Shown here one piece after another: positions 33,577 to 44,634 of a stretch of 64,000 nt of DNA. How positions within the stretch are numbered: the first letter of the stretch is position 1; every line of letters starts with the position of its first letter. The stretch lies in NCBI RefSeq assembly GCF_026914185.1, contig NC_070571.1, positions 5,022,001 through 5,086,000 on the forward strand. The letters run 5' to 3'. The notes under the pieces are model-generated. The model ran no database searches, was not told where the DNA came from, and saw only the letters and a program-made list of their open reading frames with translations. A program made the position numbers and the translations under genes. Origin of the DNA: Puccinia triticina. Lineage: Eukaryota; Basidiomycota; Pucciniomycetes; Pucciniales; Pucciniaceae.

Positions 33577-33957
33577 CTTTCGTCCTCCGTTTGTTGCTGA
33601 GATCAAATCGATGTCCGTATATTCAAAGCGGTTTCGGCTCAGTTTCCTCTCCGTGGGTTACAGTGGCTGTCGTCTATACTGTCAGTTCCGAAAAGGAAAC
33701 CCTAACTGGATGACTTGGCGTCAAGTCTGGGAGCCCATATCATCTCAATTTATCCACCCAAGATGTTCATTTTCAGTAAAAAGAAAACCCTGACTGGATG
33801 ACTTGGGAGCCCATATCTTCTCTATCTGGGAGGGATGAAAAATGGATTGCTTGTCCATTTCAGAACATCCTGGTAATGAACAAACGCACAAGATTGCTTG
33901 TAGCCCAGTTTGCCCAATATTGTGAATCACACCACTGCTTGATTTTCCTGTTGCAAT

Positions 33958-34909
33958 CACTGCAAGAAAAACTCTAGAAACTGCTTGCAGTTGAGATGCA
34001 AGATCTCAAGGCAAGCTGTGCCTCATGCAAGAATCAAGCACTGGTTGATTCCATGCACATTGTCTAATTTATGCAAGAGTGAGTCTAAGGTACAAAAAAC
34101 TAAGTACAGGAGTTGACACCTGTGCAAATCCCCCTTTCAAGTTCAAATTCCCCTTTCATGTGCACATACCCCTTTCATGTGCACATACCCCTTTCATGTG
34201 CACATACCCCTTTCATGTGCACATACCCCTTTCATGTGCATATATCCCTTTTGTATGCATTCACCCCTTTCATAATGTGTACATAGCCCTTTATGTACAC
34301 ATACCCCTTTCATGTGTGTATATCCCTTTGATGTGCATGTATCCCTTTCAAAATATGTACATACCCCTCTCATCATGTGTTCATGACCCTTTCATGTTTA
34401 CATGGCCCCTTTGAGTTTTTTAGATCCCTTTCAATTCCCTTTTATCATTCAGTTGTACATACCCCTTTCATGTGTGCAAAAACCCCTTACTGCACATACC
34501 CCTTTCATGCATAAATACCCCTTTCATGCATACATACCCCTTTCATCATGTGTACATATCCCTTTTAGGTGTTAATACACCTCCTCACATTCCCCTTTCA
34601 TGTGTACATATTTCTTTCATCTGTACATATCCCTTTCATGTGTACATACCCTGTTTATGTTATTCTGGCTGGATTCAATGGTGCATGGATTGTTTAATAA
34701 AATTAAATAAAAGGGTGCTCAGGGGTGCTCATTTGCCTCAGCCTACTGCATGAGCACTACAGCATGTTCAACATTGAGATGCTGAACAAGGTACACACTC
34801 AAGGTGCACCAGCACGGAATTTGTGTGCTTGACTCCAGCTTGAGCTGAAGCTTGGTTGAAGCTTGCTGCATCTCAACTGCAAGCAGTTTCTAGAGTTTTT
34901 CTTGCAGTG
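33958..34909. mobile_element. CACTA-like non-autonomous DNA transposon
   Basis: Perfect terminal inverted repeats of about 43 bp start CACTGCAAGAAAAACTCTAG at 33958; the complement ends at 34909. A 3-bp direct repeat AAT flanks both ends (33955-33957 and 34910-34912). A CACT(A/G)CAAGAAAA terminus with a 3-bp target duplication is the CACTA (En/Spm) signature. No transposase is encoded; the interior is a 19-bp minisatellite. A second, partial terminus occurs near 23157. Confidence 0.85.
34130..34660. repeat. 19-bp minisatellite inside the CACTA-like element
   Basis: Tandem units of CCCCTTTCATGTGCACATA, near-perfect at 34150-34240 and degenerate to about 34660. As 19 is not a multiple of three, the encoded His/Pro-rich pattern cycles through frames and is not a gene. 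Confidence 0.88.
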
Positions 34910-35062
34910 AATATCATCGGATTGATTGAGAGGGGAGACACAACAGCATCCAGGTACTTCAACAATATCCTATTCATTTCAGTATCAGGAGGAGATAATG
35001 TGAATCGCTTCCCACACTCTATTAGACTATATCACCCAATGAGGGGATGCGAGTCATTTCTT

Positions 35063-35496
35063 TCCCCTGTGCCCCAATTGTGGGGCCAGGGAAACGGTTG
35101 TTCACCTCATGAACTTTTGCCCAAAGGCTAAAAGCCTTAGGGTGGCTCTTCGGAAACATTTGCGACTTCAGCGGGTCCGCTTCAGGGCGGAACGACTCGA
35201 TTTGATTCTCGGAAACCGGAAGGCTGAAGTGGCCTTGGCAAGATTCCTTCAAGACTCAAGACGTTTCTTGGATCACTTTCCCAAATAACATTTTCTCCAA
35301 CACATCTTGTTTTTGGTCTCCTTTCTTTTCCTTTTTTGTTCTTTGCCTATCCTCAATTCCCCTCCACCCTTATAACACTAGCATCATTTGTAGTTGTGTT
35401 AGATTGATCATGTGTTTCTCCATTTCACAAGGTTGTTACTTAGATTCATAGTGTGCAATGCCAAACGGCCAAATTACACTTAAAAAAAAAAAAAAA
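35063..35496 (+). mobile_element. 5'-truncated LINE with poly(A)
   Basis: Starting at about 35067 the plus strand encodes the C-terminal end of a non-LTR retrotransposon protein, with the knuckle CPNCGARETVVHLMNFCP and then RFLQDSRRFLDHFPK before TAA at 35286-35288. A 3' untranslated region and a run of about 15 A (to 35496) follow. The 12-bp direct repeat GAGTCATTTCTT flanks it at 35051-35062 and 35497-35508. This is the full signature of target-primed reverse transcription. Confidence 0.88.
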
Positions 35497-35508
35497 GAGT
35501 CATTTCTT

Positions 35509-36848
35509 CCCTCTGCATCACCCAAGTGGGAACGAGAGGATGAGAAGGGCTTTCCCCCTTTGGGCTGATACTCTAGCTATCAGAGCAAGGAGAAGTTGCC
35601 AGTAGCTTCCTCAGCCCAAGGGGATGAAACAAGCAATGAAAATGTCGCCAACAGCAAGCAAATTGCTTTCACTTGATGACAAGATGTGAGCAAAATTTGA
35701 GGCAGAAGAAGTTGTTTGCCTACTCACTGTTCAGAAATTTTCCTCCATCCCAATATTGTCGTTCAACACAAACAGCTTACTCAACTCTTTTTTGCCTCTG
35801 ACTCGAGTTTCATCTGCCGCTGTGACTGAAAGACTCATTGTTTGTTTGCCTGGGGGTGAGTTTGGTGCCCAGGCAATCAGCTCTGATCTTGGTTTGGAAA
35901 CAGATTAAGACTCTTCTCACTCCAATAATGAAACTGAAATTGAAGAAGTAGACACAGACGGCTTAGAGGTTTCTCCAGATGTTTATTCATAGAGTCTTGG
36001 AAAAATGACTCCCAAAAATTGGGAAAATGACTTCCATTTCCCAACTTATGTTGCCGGGACCAGGTTTGGGAGTTGTTTTCCCAATTATATATTTCTTTTT
36101 GGGAGTTGTCCGCACAGTTTGTTATTTTTTTTTGACAATAGAAAAGGGAGTCGGCCGCCTAACTGGCCCTCCACAGAACACAATTTTGGGAGTTGTCCGC
36201 GTGCACCGGTAGTTACCCCCGTTTCCATTCTGACCTGGGCGCCGCGGGGAGACTGCGCGTAGCGTGTGTCAGGACTTGCTGCGGAATGCCGACAGGGTCC
36301 AAAGGGGGGGCGCGTGTCCCTCACGCGTGTGTAGGGTCCACGGCGCCATCCTGCCGCACTTCAGACCGCGGCCGGCTACTTTCCCCATCCCATCGCCACC
36401 CGCGACAGAGGCTGCTACACACCGCTCTGAAAATTTAACTGTGAAATATGAAAATTGAATAGATTGTGAGTGAGTGAGAGAACAAATGAAAATATAACAA
36501 AGATAACAAAAAACAAAACAAAGAGATTCATTGCCACTCGGAGATTGATTGAGCCACATGTGAGAGATATTGGAAACAGAAGTAAGTAAATGAAGTTGAG
36601 TAAATCAACTGAATCCATGCTGGAGATATCAAATTCCATCGCAGTCGTGTGGCAATCTAGCTTGTATCCACCCCCGGTGTGATGGCCAGTCTGCTGTGGA
36701 GCTGCTGTTGAACAGCTGAGACAGGTGTGTGAAAGGTGGTCCTGGCCGGCTATAGGTAGCGGGTCTCATCCCCGCTCTGCTGGAGATGCTCTTAGCCGCG
36801 GCCTACTCATAAGTCAGGCCTGACCGGCCTTGAGGGTTGCTTACATTC
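35509..36848. other. non-coding or decayed sequence
   Basis: The first part continues the pre-insertion sequence that the LINE interrupted and reads for about 150 codons with stops; it may be a decayed transposon gene but I recognise no domain. Near 36055-36200 the motif TTTGGGAGTTGT recurs. Nothing else seen. Confidence 0.35.
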
Positions 36849-36853
36849 TGAGG

Positions 36854-37382
36854 TGTAACGATAAAGAATGGATGTCACACGTGGGGTGATTAGGTTTTGG
36901 GATTAACCGGCGCGAATCTTCAAGATTGTCTCTCATACATTAGGTTTCATTATCCTCATGTATCACGTTCATTTCTCAAGTTCCGCTTGTTCTTTTCCTT
37001 CTTCCCTACACACTCATCTCACCGTGTCACTCATCTTGTACCGATTAGGTACAAGTCGCTTCTCTCTCTTGTTCGCTTCTCTTGGAGTCTTATCTCCTCG
37101 ATTGCTCACGGCTGCTACCTGGTGTTTCATAGGTTTAGTTCTTTTCTCATATCTTTATCTTTCTTATGCTTGATAAAGGAATACACACACTCATCTCACC
37201 ATGCACCGTGTCACTCATCTTGTACCAATTAGGTACAAGTCGCTTCTCTCGGAGTCTTATCTCCTCGATTGCTCACGGCTGCTACCTGGTGTTTCATAGG
37301 TACAAGTCGCTTCTCTCTCTTGTTTGCTTCTCTCGGAGTCTTATCTCCTCAATTGCTCACGGCTGCTACCTGGTGTTTCATA
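36854..37382 (+). repeat. 5' LTR of outer Copia (expanded)
   Basis: Starts TGTAACGATAAAGAATGG and ends just before the primer-binding site. It is 529 bp against 261 bp for the 3' LTR. The extra length comes from internal duplications of a segment ending GCTGCTACCTGGTGTTTCAT, which is present three times. Confidence 0.85.
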
Positions 37383-37398
37383 GGTTATGAGCCCAGCC
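37383..37398 (+). promoter_or_regulatory. primer-binding site (half tRNA-iMet)
   Basis: GGTTATGAGCCCAGCC directly follows the LTR. It is complementary to the anticodon arm of initiator tRNA-Met, as in Drosophila copia, where an internal tRNA fragment primes reverse transcription. Confidence 0.75.
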
Positions 37399-37801
37399 CA
37401 TTGAGCAGAGGTCAGATACAAAGACTTTGATGAAGCACAAGTGACGAGTTCGTTTTTACCCTGGCGGAACAAACTAAACTTCCTGGCAACTTCGGTCTTT
37501 ACTCTCCCAAAGCCACACCTGTTCCCCTTGAAGAAGCAACGACCAGCGCATCTATCAAACAAGACATAAAACCCATAGTTGAATCTCAAACATCATCACT
37601 GTCCTCCGAAGATTCCAACTCAACTTTCCTTCCCAAAGATCTTGTACCTACTATCATGGCTACAGAGTCTTCTCTACCCGGCAGTTCTGCTCCCTCAAGC
37701 ATCAAACTCTGCACTGAAAAACTCAATCATCTCAACTTCACAACATGGCGCTACGACATTCGATGCTCTTTAGGATTTATGGGCTTGGATAAATTTTTGA
37801 A

Positions 37802-38619
37802 TGAAAGATTTCAAAGAGCTAAGAGTTTATTTCTTAGTTAGACTCTATTTATAATCTATGTACAGTTTATAGATTAGAAATGGAGAAGCTGGTATATTAC
37901 CTAAGAGCAAGCAACTAGCCGCTCTATCTCTTAAAGACGAGAAGCTCGGTTGTTCTACCGAGTCTGCTTTGAGTTTAAGTTGGGAATTGTTCCTCCAGTT
38001 CACTGCGACTGTTTACGAGTTATTAGTCAGTTTAGACTTTCGCAGAACTGCTGAGAGAAACACTTGTTTCTTACTGAACGAGGGCCTTTGGCTCTTATTG
38101 TCCAGTTTTCTTCGCTTCGGAGAATCAGCGCAAAAGTCTCTCGACGTTGTCTGTTTCAGAGAACGTCGATGATCCACTTCAGCTTCCATATTCTCTTTTC
38201 TAAGCTTTGGACACGATCACTCACCGCTTTTAGTATCTTCTCTTTGAGTAGCTACCGCGGCTTTATCGGTCTGTCTTTGATCCTGTTCGACGATGTCTAA
38301 CAGATTCGGAGATAGCCTTTTTAGTTCTTTCTCATTAGACCGTTAGCTGAATTACGCTACTTACCTTTGGTTTTTGCTGTAATTCTTTTTTCTAACGTCG
38401 TTTGGCAGCGTGGTTCCACGTGTTGGTTCTTGCTGCTCGCGGATGCTGAAACTGTAATCAGCATTGAGCTGTCATCGGTATCTGCACTTTTCCCGCTGCG
38501 TGGCTTTGACTGCGGGGAAATGGTTCGCTTTGCTCACCTTTCTCCGCAGCTGTTTGAGCTCCCAACATCTTCCTCAATTTATGAGGTCGATGCTGTTTGC
38601 CTTGGCATGTAATCTCACA
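37802..38619 (-). repeat. 3' LTR of inner Copia
   Basis: 818 bp; near-identical to 42812-43632. The pol frame runs on into this LTR to a stop at 38458. It lacks three bases (TTA) near 37891 that the other LTR has. Confidence 0.92.
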
Positions 38620-40224
38620 GCCATCCATGCTCCAAGTCGCAAGATTCGAAGCAGATTCAGAGATCGGAATGATTGACAGGTTTTGAAGCGCCTTTTTGAT
38701 GACTGATCTACCAACCGGCTTTGTTAGGAAGTCGGCAGAGTTGAGATGAGTCTTGATGTAGGCGAGTTTCATGATTCCGACAACTATGAGTTCTCGCACG
38801 AAATGCAACCGGATCGACATGTGCTTAGTCCAAAAACTGTTTTGCAAAGTTTCGCTTTTTGCAAGATCGATGGCTCCCCGATTATCAATGTTCACCGTGA
38901 TGTTGTTGTGATTTGGTAGAACTAGTGTTTCATCCGCAAGATTTACCACCCACGCGAGATCACGTCCAAGGTCTGACAGGGCCTTGTATTCCGCTTCTGT
39001 CGTTGACAATGAGACCGTGCTTTGTTTTGTTGACTTCCAGTTGATCAAGTGCCCGCCAACTAGAACTACATAACCCGTGGTGGATCTTCTGGTGTCTGGG
39101 CAATTTCCCCAGTCGGCATCAACGAAAGCCTTCAGTTCATTTTCAGTCTGCTTTGCATATGTAAGCCCAATTGAGCGCGTGCCTTTTAGGTACCTGAACA
39201 CTTGAATTGCCGCTTGATAGTGTTTGATACCCGGCCGTTCAAGATATTGTGACAGAGTGCTAACCGCATACGAGATGTCCGGTCTTGTGAGGATGCTGAG
39301 ATAGTTTAACGATCCAACCAGCCCTCTGTAGCTGACTCCCAGGTTCTCAAATGCCTTCACTTCTTCCGCAGTCGCTTTCTTCAAGTATTCTCTTGGATTC
39401 AACGGGCACGTTGCCGGATGAAGATTTTCAAGACCGAATTCTTCCAACTTTCTGTCAATGTATTGAGTCTGATTAATTTGAATGCCGCCGTTGAACCAAT
39501 CAATATTCATTCCCAGGAGAAATTCCGCCTGCCCCATATACTTAATCTCAAATTCTCTTTCCATCTCTGCTTTAAAGACTTCTGGCTTGTCGCTGATGAT
39601 TACTAGATTGTCAACGTGCGCAAAAATCCAGGTAGCTGGCTTTCCTTTTTCCGCCGTTCTCCAAAAGACGCAGGGATCTGAGATTGCTGCCTTGAAACCT
39701 AGCGAGAAAAGATAGCTCGAGAGTCTCTTGTACCACACGAGCGGGGCCTGCTTCAAGCCGTATATTGCTTTCTTCAGTTCAAGTACCGAGTTTGGTGGAC
39801 AGTCCAATCCCGGTGGCGGCAGGAGAGTCACCTTGTCTTCAAGCGGACAGGTAAGGAAAGCGCTCCTTACGTCCAGCTGATGGATTTGCAGCCCATGCTT
39901 TACCGCAAAAGAAAGAAGAAACCTGAGGGAAGCTGGTTTACCAGTCGGCGCATACTTGGCCTCAAAATTCAAGCTGTGGATCTGCCGAAACCCCTGCGCA
40001 CATATCCGGGCCTTGAATTCAACCACTTCGTTGCTTGAGCCTAGCTTTTTTCTATATGCCCATGTCGCCGGGATCGGATTGTCAGATTCAACTCGAACAC
40101 GAACAATCCAAACATTATGCTTGTGCATGTTCTCGACCTCTTTCTTTTCCGCCTCCACCCAGCGTTGACTTTCCGCACACGCCATGGCCTGCTTGTGGTT
40201 TTTGGGCTCTATCGAGACAGTCAC
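38458..40224 (-). CDS. reverse transcriptase/RNase H of inner Copia
   Basis: About 588 residues in the same frame as the upstream ORF, separated by one TGA and 15 codons. RT: TWAYRKKLGSSNEVVEFKAR, QLDVRSAFLTC, IYGLKQAPLVWYKR. The catalytic motif reads FAHVDNLVII, so the second aspartate of the usual VDD is asparagine. RNase H: AFVDADWGNCPDTRRSTTGY and LSTTEAEYKALSD. No own ATG at the start, in line with former readthrough or fusion with the upstream ORF. Confidence 0.9.
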   Translation of the reverse strand: MTVSIEPKNHKQAMACAESQRWVEAEKKEVENMHKHNVWIVRVRVESDNPIPATWAYRKKLGSSNEVVEFKARICAQGFRQIHSLNFEAKYAPTGKPASLRFLLSFAVKHGLQIHQLDVRSAFLTCPLEDKVTLLPPPGLDCPPNSVLELKKAIYGLKQAPLVWYKRLSSYLFSLGFKAAISDPCVFWRTAEKGKPATWIFAHVDNLVIISDKPEVFKAEMEREFEIKYMGQAEFLLGMNIDWFNGGIQINQTQYIDRKLEEFGLENLHPATCPLNPREYLKKATAEEVKAFENLGVSYRGLVGSLNYLSILTRPDISYAVSTLSQYLERPGIKHYQAAIQVFRYLKGTRSIGLTYAKQTENELKAFVDADWGNCPDTRRSTTGYVVLVGGHLINWKSTKQSTVSLSTTEAEYKALSDLGRDLAWVVNLADETLVLPNHNNITVNIDNRGAIDLAKSETLQNSFWTKHMSIRLHFVRELIVVGIMKLAYIKTHLNSADFLTKPVGRSVIKKALQNLSIIPISESASNLATWSMDGCEITCQGKQHRPHKLRKMLGAQTAAEKGEQSEPFPRSQSHAAGKVQIPMTAQC

Positions 40225-40269
40225 GGTGTACGCCTGCTTCCGTTCTCTCTTCCCGTCTACGATGTTTCG

Positions 40270-42747
40270 TCAATCGATGTTGCCGATGATTGCCTTGCCT
40301 GGGAGCTGACTTTCGTCCTCCTCCCAGTCCTCGGACCCTTCAACAGGTTCTTCCGCTGGAATGGCCCGTTTCAGCTTCGCTAGTATGTCCTCAATGTCTG
40401 ATCTCTCCGCCTCGCCATCATCGTCCCACTCTTCCAAGGTTGGCTCCGCCTCTTCCTCCAAATCTTCAAAAGGCAGCTCAGCCTCCGAGTTGAACAGCGG
40501 TAGACGCTCCCCATTGGATAAGTTGTAGCTCCTCCTGAGTGCGCCACATTTGGGAAACGTGCTTTCATCAAAATGAGCATGCTTGGCCGTGAGAATTTGC
40601 TTGTCTTCAAGCCGGCATATCTTATATGATGAGTAGTCATTTTCATATCCTATAAGCACGCCCTCCCACGAGATCGCAGAGAATTTGTCTGTTCTGTGTT
40701 GCTTCGGCTTGACAATCCAGACACGACAGCCAAAAGGCTTAAAGAAATTCAGGTTCGGCGGTGTCTTGAAGAGTAACTCAATCGGAGACTTCTTACTCCG
40801 AGATAGAGAAGGGAGACAGTTTGTCGTAGCAGTCGCCGCTCGTACGGCCTCCGCCCACCATTCGGGCGCAAGTTTTGACTGAAGAATCATGCATCTGGTC
40901 ATGTCGATTATAGTTCTGTTTGCCCGCTCCGCCAGCCCGTTGTTTTGCGGTGTGTATGGCGGTGATACATTGTGTTGCACCCCGGCTTCCTTGAGAATAC
41001 CGCCGAGAAGTTTATTGCAGAACTCACCGCCACCGTCAGTGATAAGCTTCTTCATCACGCATCCCGTCTGATTTTCGAACAACTTCTTGAACTCGATGAT
41101 TGCACCCGGGGCCTGACTTTTCTCTTTCAATATCACCGTGTGGATGTATCCGGTGTGTTGATCCACCAGCGTTAAGAAGTATCTTGCGCCCCCGTTTGTT
41201 GAGGGCGAGATGGGACCGACAAGATCACCATGTACAACTTCCAGTGCTTCACTCGTTTGCTTGAAGTGACTGTTGCATGATAACCTGATGACTTTCCCTT
41301 GCATACATGCATCGCAGGCGTGCGTTTTCTTCATATCAATAGGCGTGCCGACCGCCGTCGCTATTCTCGCCGAGCTAGCATGACCTAATCTGTTGTGCCA
41401 TTTCACGAATTTGGAGGGTTGCTTAGCCGCCTCCGTCATGAGTCCAATCGGCAAATCAACTGGGTCCAGTACCCCTTTTATTTCTAGCAGATCATTCGAG
41501 GTATCTACGGCAAAGGGTTCTCCATCGTCGATCCTCACCGCGTATCCATCCGTCCCTTGCTGAATGAGTGCTTTTGTCTTCATTAGTTGGACGAAGGAAA
41601 CCAAGTTCCTGGTGAGGTTTGGAACAAAAAGCGCGTCTTTGAGCGTGAGAGTCCCTCCATTTGCTAGCGGTAGCAACGCGTCACCTCTGGCAGTTGCCAC
41701 TAGTTGCCCTGGTCCACTCCCCGTCGCGATATCTATGCATACGGGGCTAGTAGTTTTGAAGTATCCCATCGAGGTCAGCATGTGGTTGCTGGCCCCCGAG
41801 TCAAGGATCGTTGTTTGCGACTTCACGGAGCCTGAGTTTGACAGGAAGGTGAACGACGGCCAAATATTGTTACCGTCCAATTGAGGACTCGACGAATCCG
41901 CCTCAGCATGATAGGAGGAGCTCTTCTCCTTTGCTTTCTTCGCGGCTGCTGCTTTCTTCTTTTTGAGATGTTCTTTGAAAAGATTTGGATGAACAGTCCA
42001 ACACTCATCCTCCGTGTGGCTTGCCTCAGGATTGTGCTTCTTGCCTGGACACGTTATCGGCGCATACGTCCGCTTCTTCTTGTTTGCAACATCGGCTACC
42101 AACGCAGTGGATGAGGTGTGTGATGAACTAGTATCTGGGGCCTTCCGCTTGTTGGTACGTTCGAATCGTCCTACTTCCCTCAAGCGGTTGATCACGAACT
42201 TTGGTTTACCGAGAGAGTTTAGATCGCCAAAAAGACTTTGCATTAAGAAAGGTCTCTTTTTCGTAATGCGACTTATGATACTACAACAGATCACAAAGTC
42301 CGGAACCACCATCCCTAGCGAATCGAACTTGGAAAGACACTCCTCGATACCGACTATGTAAGCCGCCATATCATCGTTGAACTGGGTGTCCTCCCACTTC
42401 GCCCAGACCTCGTAGCTCGCCAATATTGAATCTGACGCATAGACTGACTTGAACATCTGCCAGAGCTTGTAAGGATTGCTTGAGTTGTCCTTTTTAACAA
42501 CAGTGTTGAATACTCCGTCAGTCAGATTCGCGCATAGTAAATTTGCCGCCTTTTGCGCTTTAGTCTTGGCTCTCCGATTCATGTCGGGTAGGGGTGGGTT
42601 GTTGATGTAGGACACCAGATTGTATTCAGATAGCACCATGCGAATCTTCTTTTCCCAAATCTCAAAGTTCTCCCCTGAGAACTTGGGAACTTTCATCATA
42701 GGTTTGCCGCTCGTGCTGTCGCTTGAGTCACCATCTGAATCGGCCAT
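40270..42747 (-). CDS. gag-protease-integrase of inner Copia
   Basis: 825 residues. The gag part begins MADSDGDSSDS and holds the knuckle CPGKKHNPEASHTEDEC. Protease has ILDSGASNHM. Integrase has the H-H-C-C zinc block (HNRLGHAS, CDACMQGK), catalytic D in EVVHGDLVGP, D in LITDGGGEF and E in NNGLAERANRT. The frame ends at a TGA followed in the same frame by the RT part, so the two were probably one polyprotein. Confidence 0.92.
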   Translation of the reverse strand: MADSDGDSSDSTSGKPMMKVPKFSGENFEIWEKKIRMVLSEYNLVSYINNPPLPDMNRRAKTKAQKAANLLCANLTDGVFNTVVKKDNSSNPYKLWQMFKSVYASDSILASYEVWAKWEDTQFNDDMAAYIVGIEECLSKFDSLGMVVPDFVICCSIISRITKKRPFLMQSLFGDLNSLGKPKFVINRLREVGRFERTNKRKAPDTSSSHTSSTALVADVANKKKRTYAPITCPGKKHNPEASHTEDECWTVHPNLFKEHLKKKKAAAAKKAKEKSSSYHAEADSSSPQLDGNNIWPSFTFLSNSGSVKSQTTILDSGASNHMLTSMGYFKTTSPVCIDIATGSGPGQLVATARGDALLPLANGGTLTLKDALFVPNLTRNLVSFVQLMKTKALIQQGTDGYAVRIDDGEPFAVDTSNDLLEIKGVLDPVDLPIGLMTEAAKQPSKFVKWHNRLGHASSARIATAVGTPIDMKKTHACDACMQGKVIRLSCNSHFKQTSEALEVVHGDLVGPISPSTNGGARYFLTLVDQHTGYIHTVILKEKSQAPGAIIEFKKLFENQTGCVMKKLITDGGGEFCNKLLGGILKEAGVQHNVSPPYTPQNNGLAERANRTIIDMTRCMILQSKLAPEWWAEAVRAATATTNCLPSLSRSKKSPIELLFKTPPNLNFFKPFGCRVWIVKPKQHRTDKFSAISWEGVLIGYENDYSSYKICRLEDKQILTAKHAHFDESTFPKCGALRRSYNLSNGERLPLFNSEAELPFEDLEEEAEPTLEEWDDDGEAERSDIEDILAKLKRAIPAEEPVEGSEDWEEDESQLPGKAIIGNID

Positions 42748-42811
42748 TTTGTTGTCTTGCTCCTAGTCTTTGCAATTTGAGGTTGCGTTCGTAGCACCGA
42801 GACTGTAAATC

Positions 42812-43632
42812 TGAGAGATTTCAAAGAGCTAAGAGTTTATTTCTCAGTTAGACTCTATTTATAATCTATGTACAGTTTATAGATTAGAAATGGAGAATTA
42901 GCTGGTATATTACCTAAGAGCAAGCAACTAGCCGCTCTATCTCTTAAAGACGAGAAGCTCGGTTGTTCTACCAAGTCTGCTTTGAGTTTAAGTTGGGAAT
43001 TGTTCCTCCAGTTCACTGCGACTGTTTACGAGTTATTAGTCAGTTTAGACTTTCGCAGAACTGCTGAGAGAAACACTTGTTTCTTACTGAACGAGGGCCT
43101 TTGGCTCTTATTGTCCAGTTTTCTTCGCTTCGGAGAATCGGCGCAAAAGTCTCTCGACGTTGTCTGTTTCAGAGAACGTCAATGATCCACTTCAGCTTCC
43201 ATATTCTCTTTTCTAAGCTTTGGACACAATCACTCACCGCTTTTAGTATCTTCTCTTTGAGTAGCTACCGCGGCTTTATCGGTCTGTCTTTGATCCTGTT
43301 CAAAGATGTCTAACAGATTCGGAGATAGCCTTTTTAGTTCTTTCTCATTAGACCGTTAGCTGAATTACGCTACTTACCTTTGGTTTTTGCTGTAATTCTT
43401 TTTTCTAACGTCGTTTGGCAGCGTGGTTCCACGTGTTGGTTCTTGCTGCTCGCGGATGCTGAAACTGTAATCAGCATTGAGCTGTCATCGGTATCTGCAC
43501 TTTTCCCGCTGCGTGGCTTTGACTGCGGGGAAATGGTTCGCTTTGCTCACCTTTCTCCGCAGCTGTTTGAGCTCCCAACATCTTCCTCAATTTATGAGGT
43601 CGATGCTGTTTGCCTTGGCATGTAATCTCACA
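42812..43632 (-). repeat. 5' LTR of inner Copia
   Basis: 821 bp. On the element strand it is followed directly by GATTTACAGTC, complementary to the anticodon arm of a tRNA-Tyr (GUA), a possible half-tRNA primer site; this is tentative. Confidence 0.9.
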
Positions 43633-44634
43633 TTGAAGACCCACACTTCTGCTCTCATTGCTCGTCCCGACTATCAAAATAAGTTAGAACAAGTCACTAA
43701 CTTTATTTGACTTCACCTCTCTCGATCAGAAGCTGTGCGCTTTGTTCCCAATCTGGATGTTTATGATCCTGTTGCTCTTTGGGATGCTATTCGAGAACAT
43801 TACGCCGAAAGTTCAATCAAAAATTCTGCCAACCTCATGGATAAACTACACGACATTTCTTTCCCTGAAGACTCCATGGCCGAAAATATTGACAAATTTC
43901 GAACGACTTTTCAACTCATGATTGAAGTTAGTGCCGAGGACTTTGACGTTAAAAGTCTTGAATTAGTTTGGATTTTCTTTGTTCTCAAACGACTTCCTCA
44001 ATCTTACAACACCTTTTGAGCTTTCCAATTCTCAAGCATGAAGAAGGTCAATGGTGTTCGACCAGTCATCATGATGTCTCAATTCCTGACTGATTTGGAA
44101 ACTGAACTACGCCGTCAACGTGAAGCTTCCGTTCAAGCCTCCGCAGCTGCAACAGCTTTGGCAGTATCATCGCAAAATCGTGGTTCCTTCAAAAGCAACA
44201 ATTCCGCATATTCTGGATCCACTCAAAAAGGCAAATCTAGACGACCTACTTGTCGTTCAGGAGTTCATAATCCGGATACTTCTCATACGGAAGAGGAATG
44301 TCACCAATTGCATCCGGATAAAGCCGTAGCCTATCATCAGGCTGCTATCGATCGAGTCCATTCAAACACAAATTTGAATAGGGCTCTTCTTAGTGTCAAT
44401 TCTGGAGTATCTGATGCTATTGTCCTTGACAGCGGTGCTTCTGGGCATTATCTTAAATACCAAGAATATTTCACGTCTTTTACTTCTATATCGTCTTCTG
44501 TCTACAGCGCCAACGGCGCTGCTATTCCAATAGTCGGCATCAGATCCGCCACCATACCTGCGTCAATGGGACCAATACACATCTCCAAAGAATTCTTTGT
44601 TCCTGAACTTTCAAACTCGCTTATTCCTCAATTC

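Larger units (their letters stand above)
37802..43632 (-). mobile_element. Copia retrotransposon (inner, younger)
   Basis: Flanked by perfect 5-bp target repeats TTGAA (37797-37801 and 43633-43637), inserted in gag of the outer Copia in opposite orientation. LTRs of 818 and 821 bp differ by about eight substitutions and one 3-bp indel by eye, roughly 1 percent. The ends read TGTGAGATT... on the element strand. Confidence 0.93.
37656..44634 (+). pseudogene. gag-protease part of outer Copia, interrupted
   Basis: The gag frame opens at ATG 37656, is cut at 37801 by the inner Copia and resumes at 43638 in the same frame once one target copy is removed. It has the knuckle CRSGVHNPDTSHTEEEC and the protease site VLDSGASGHY. 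In-frame TGA codons lie at 43708 and 44017. It is cut again at 44634 by a solo LTR, after FVPELSNSLIPQ. The product would be capsid and aspartic protease; this copy cannot make it. Confidence 0.88.
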
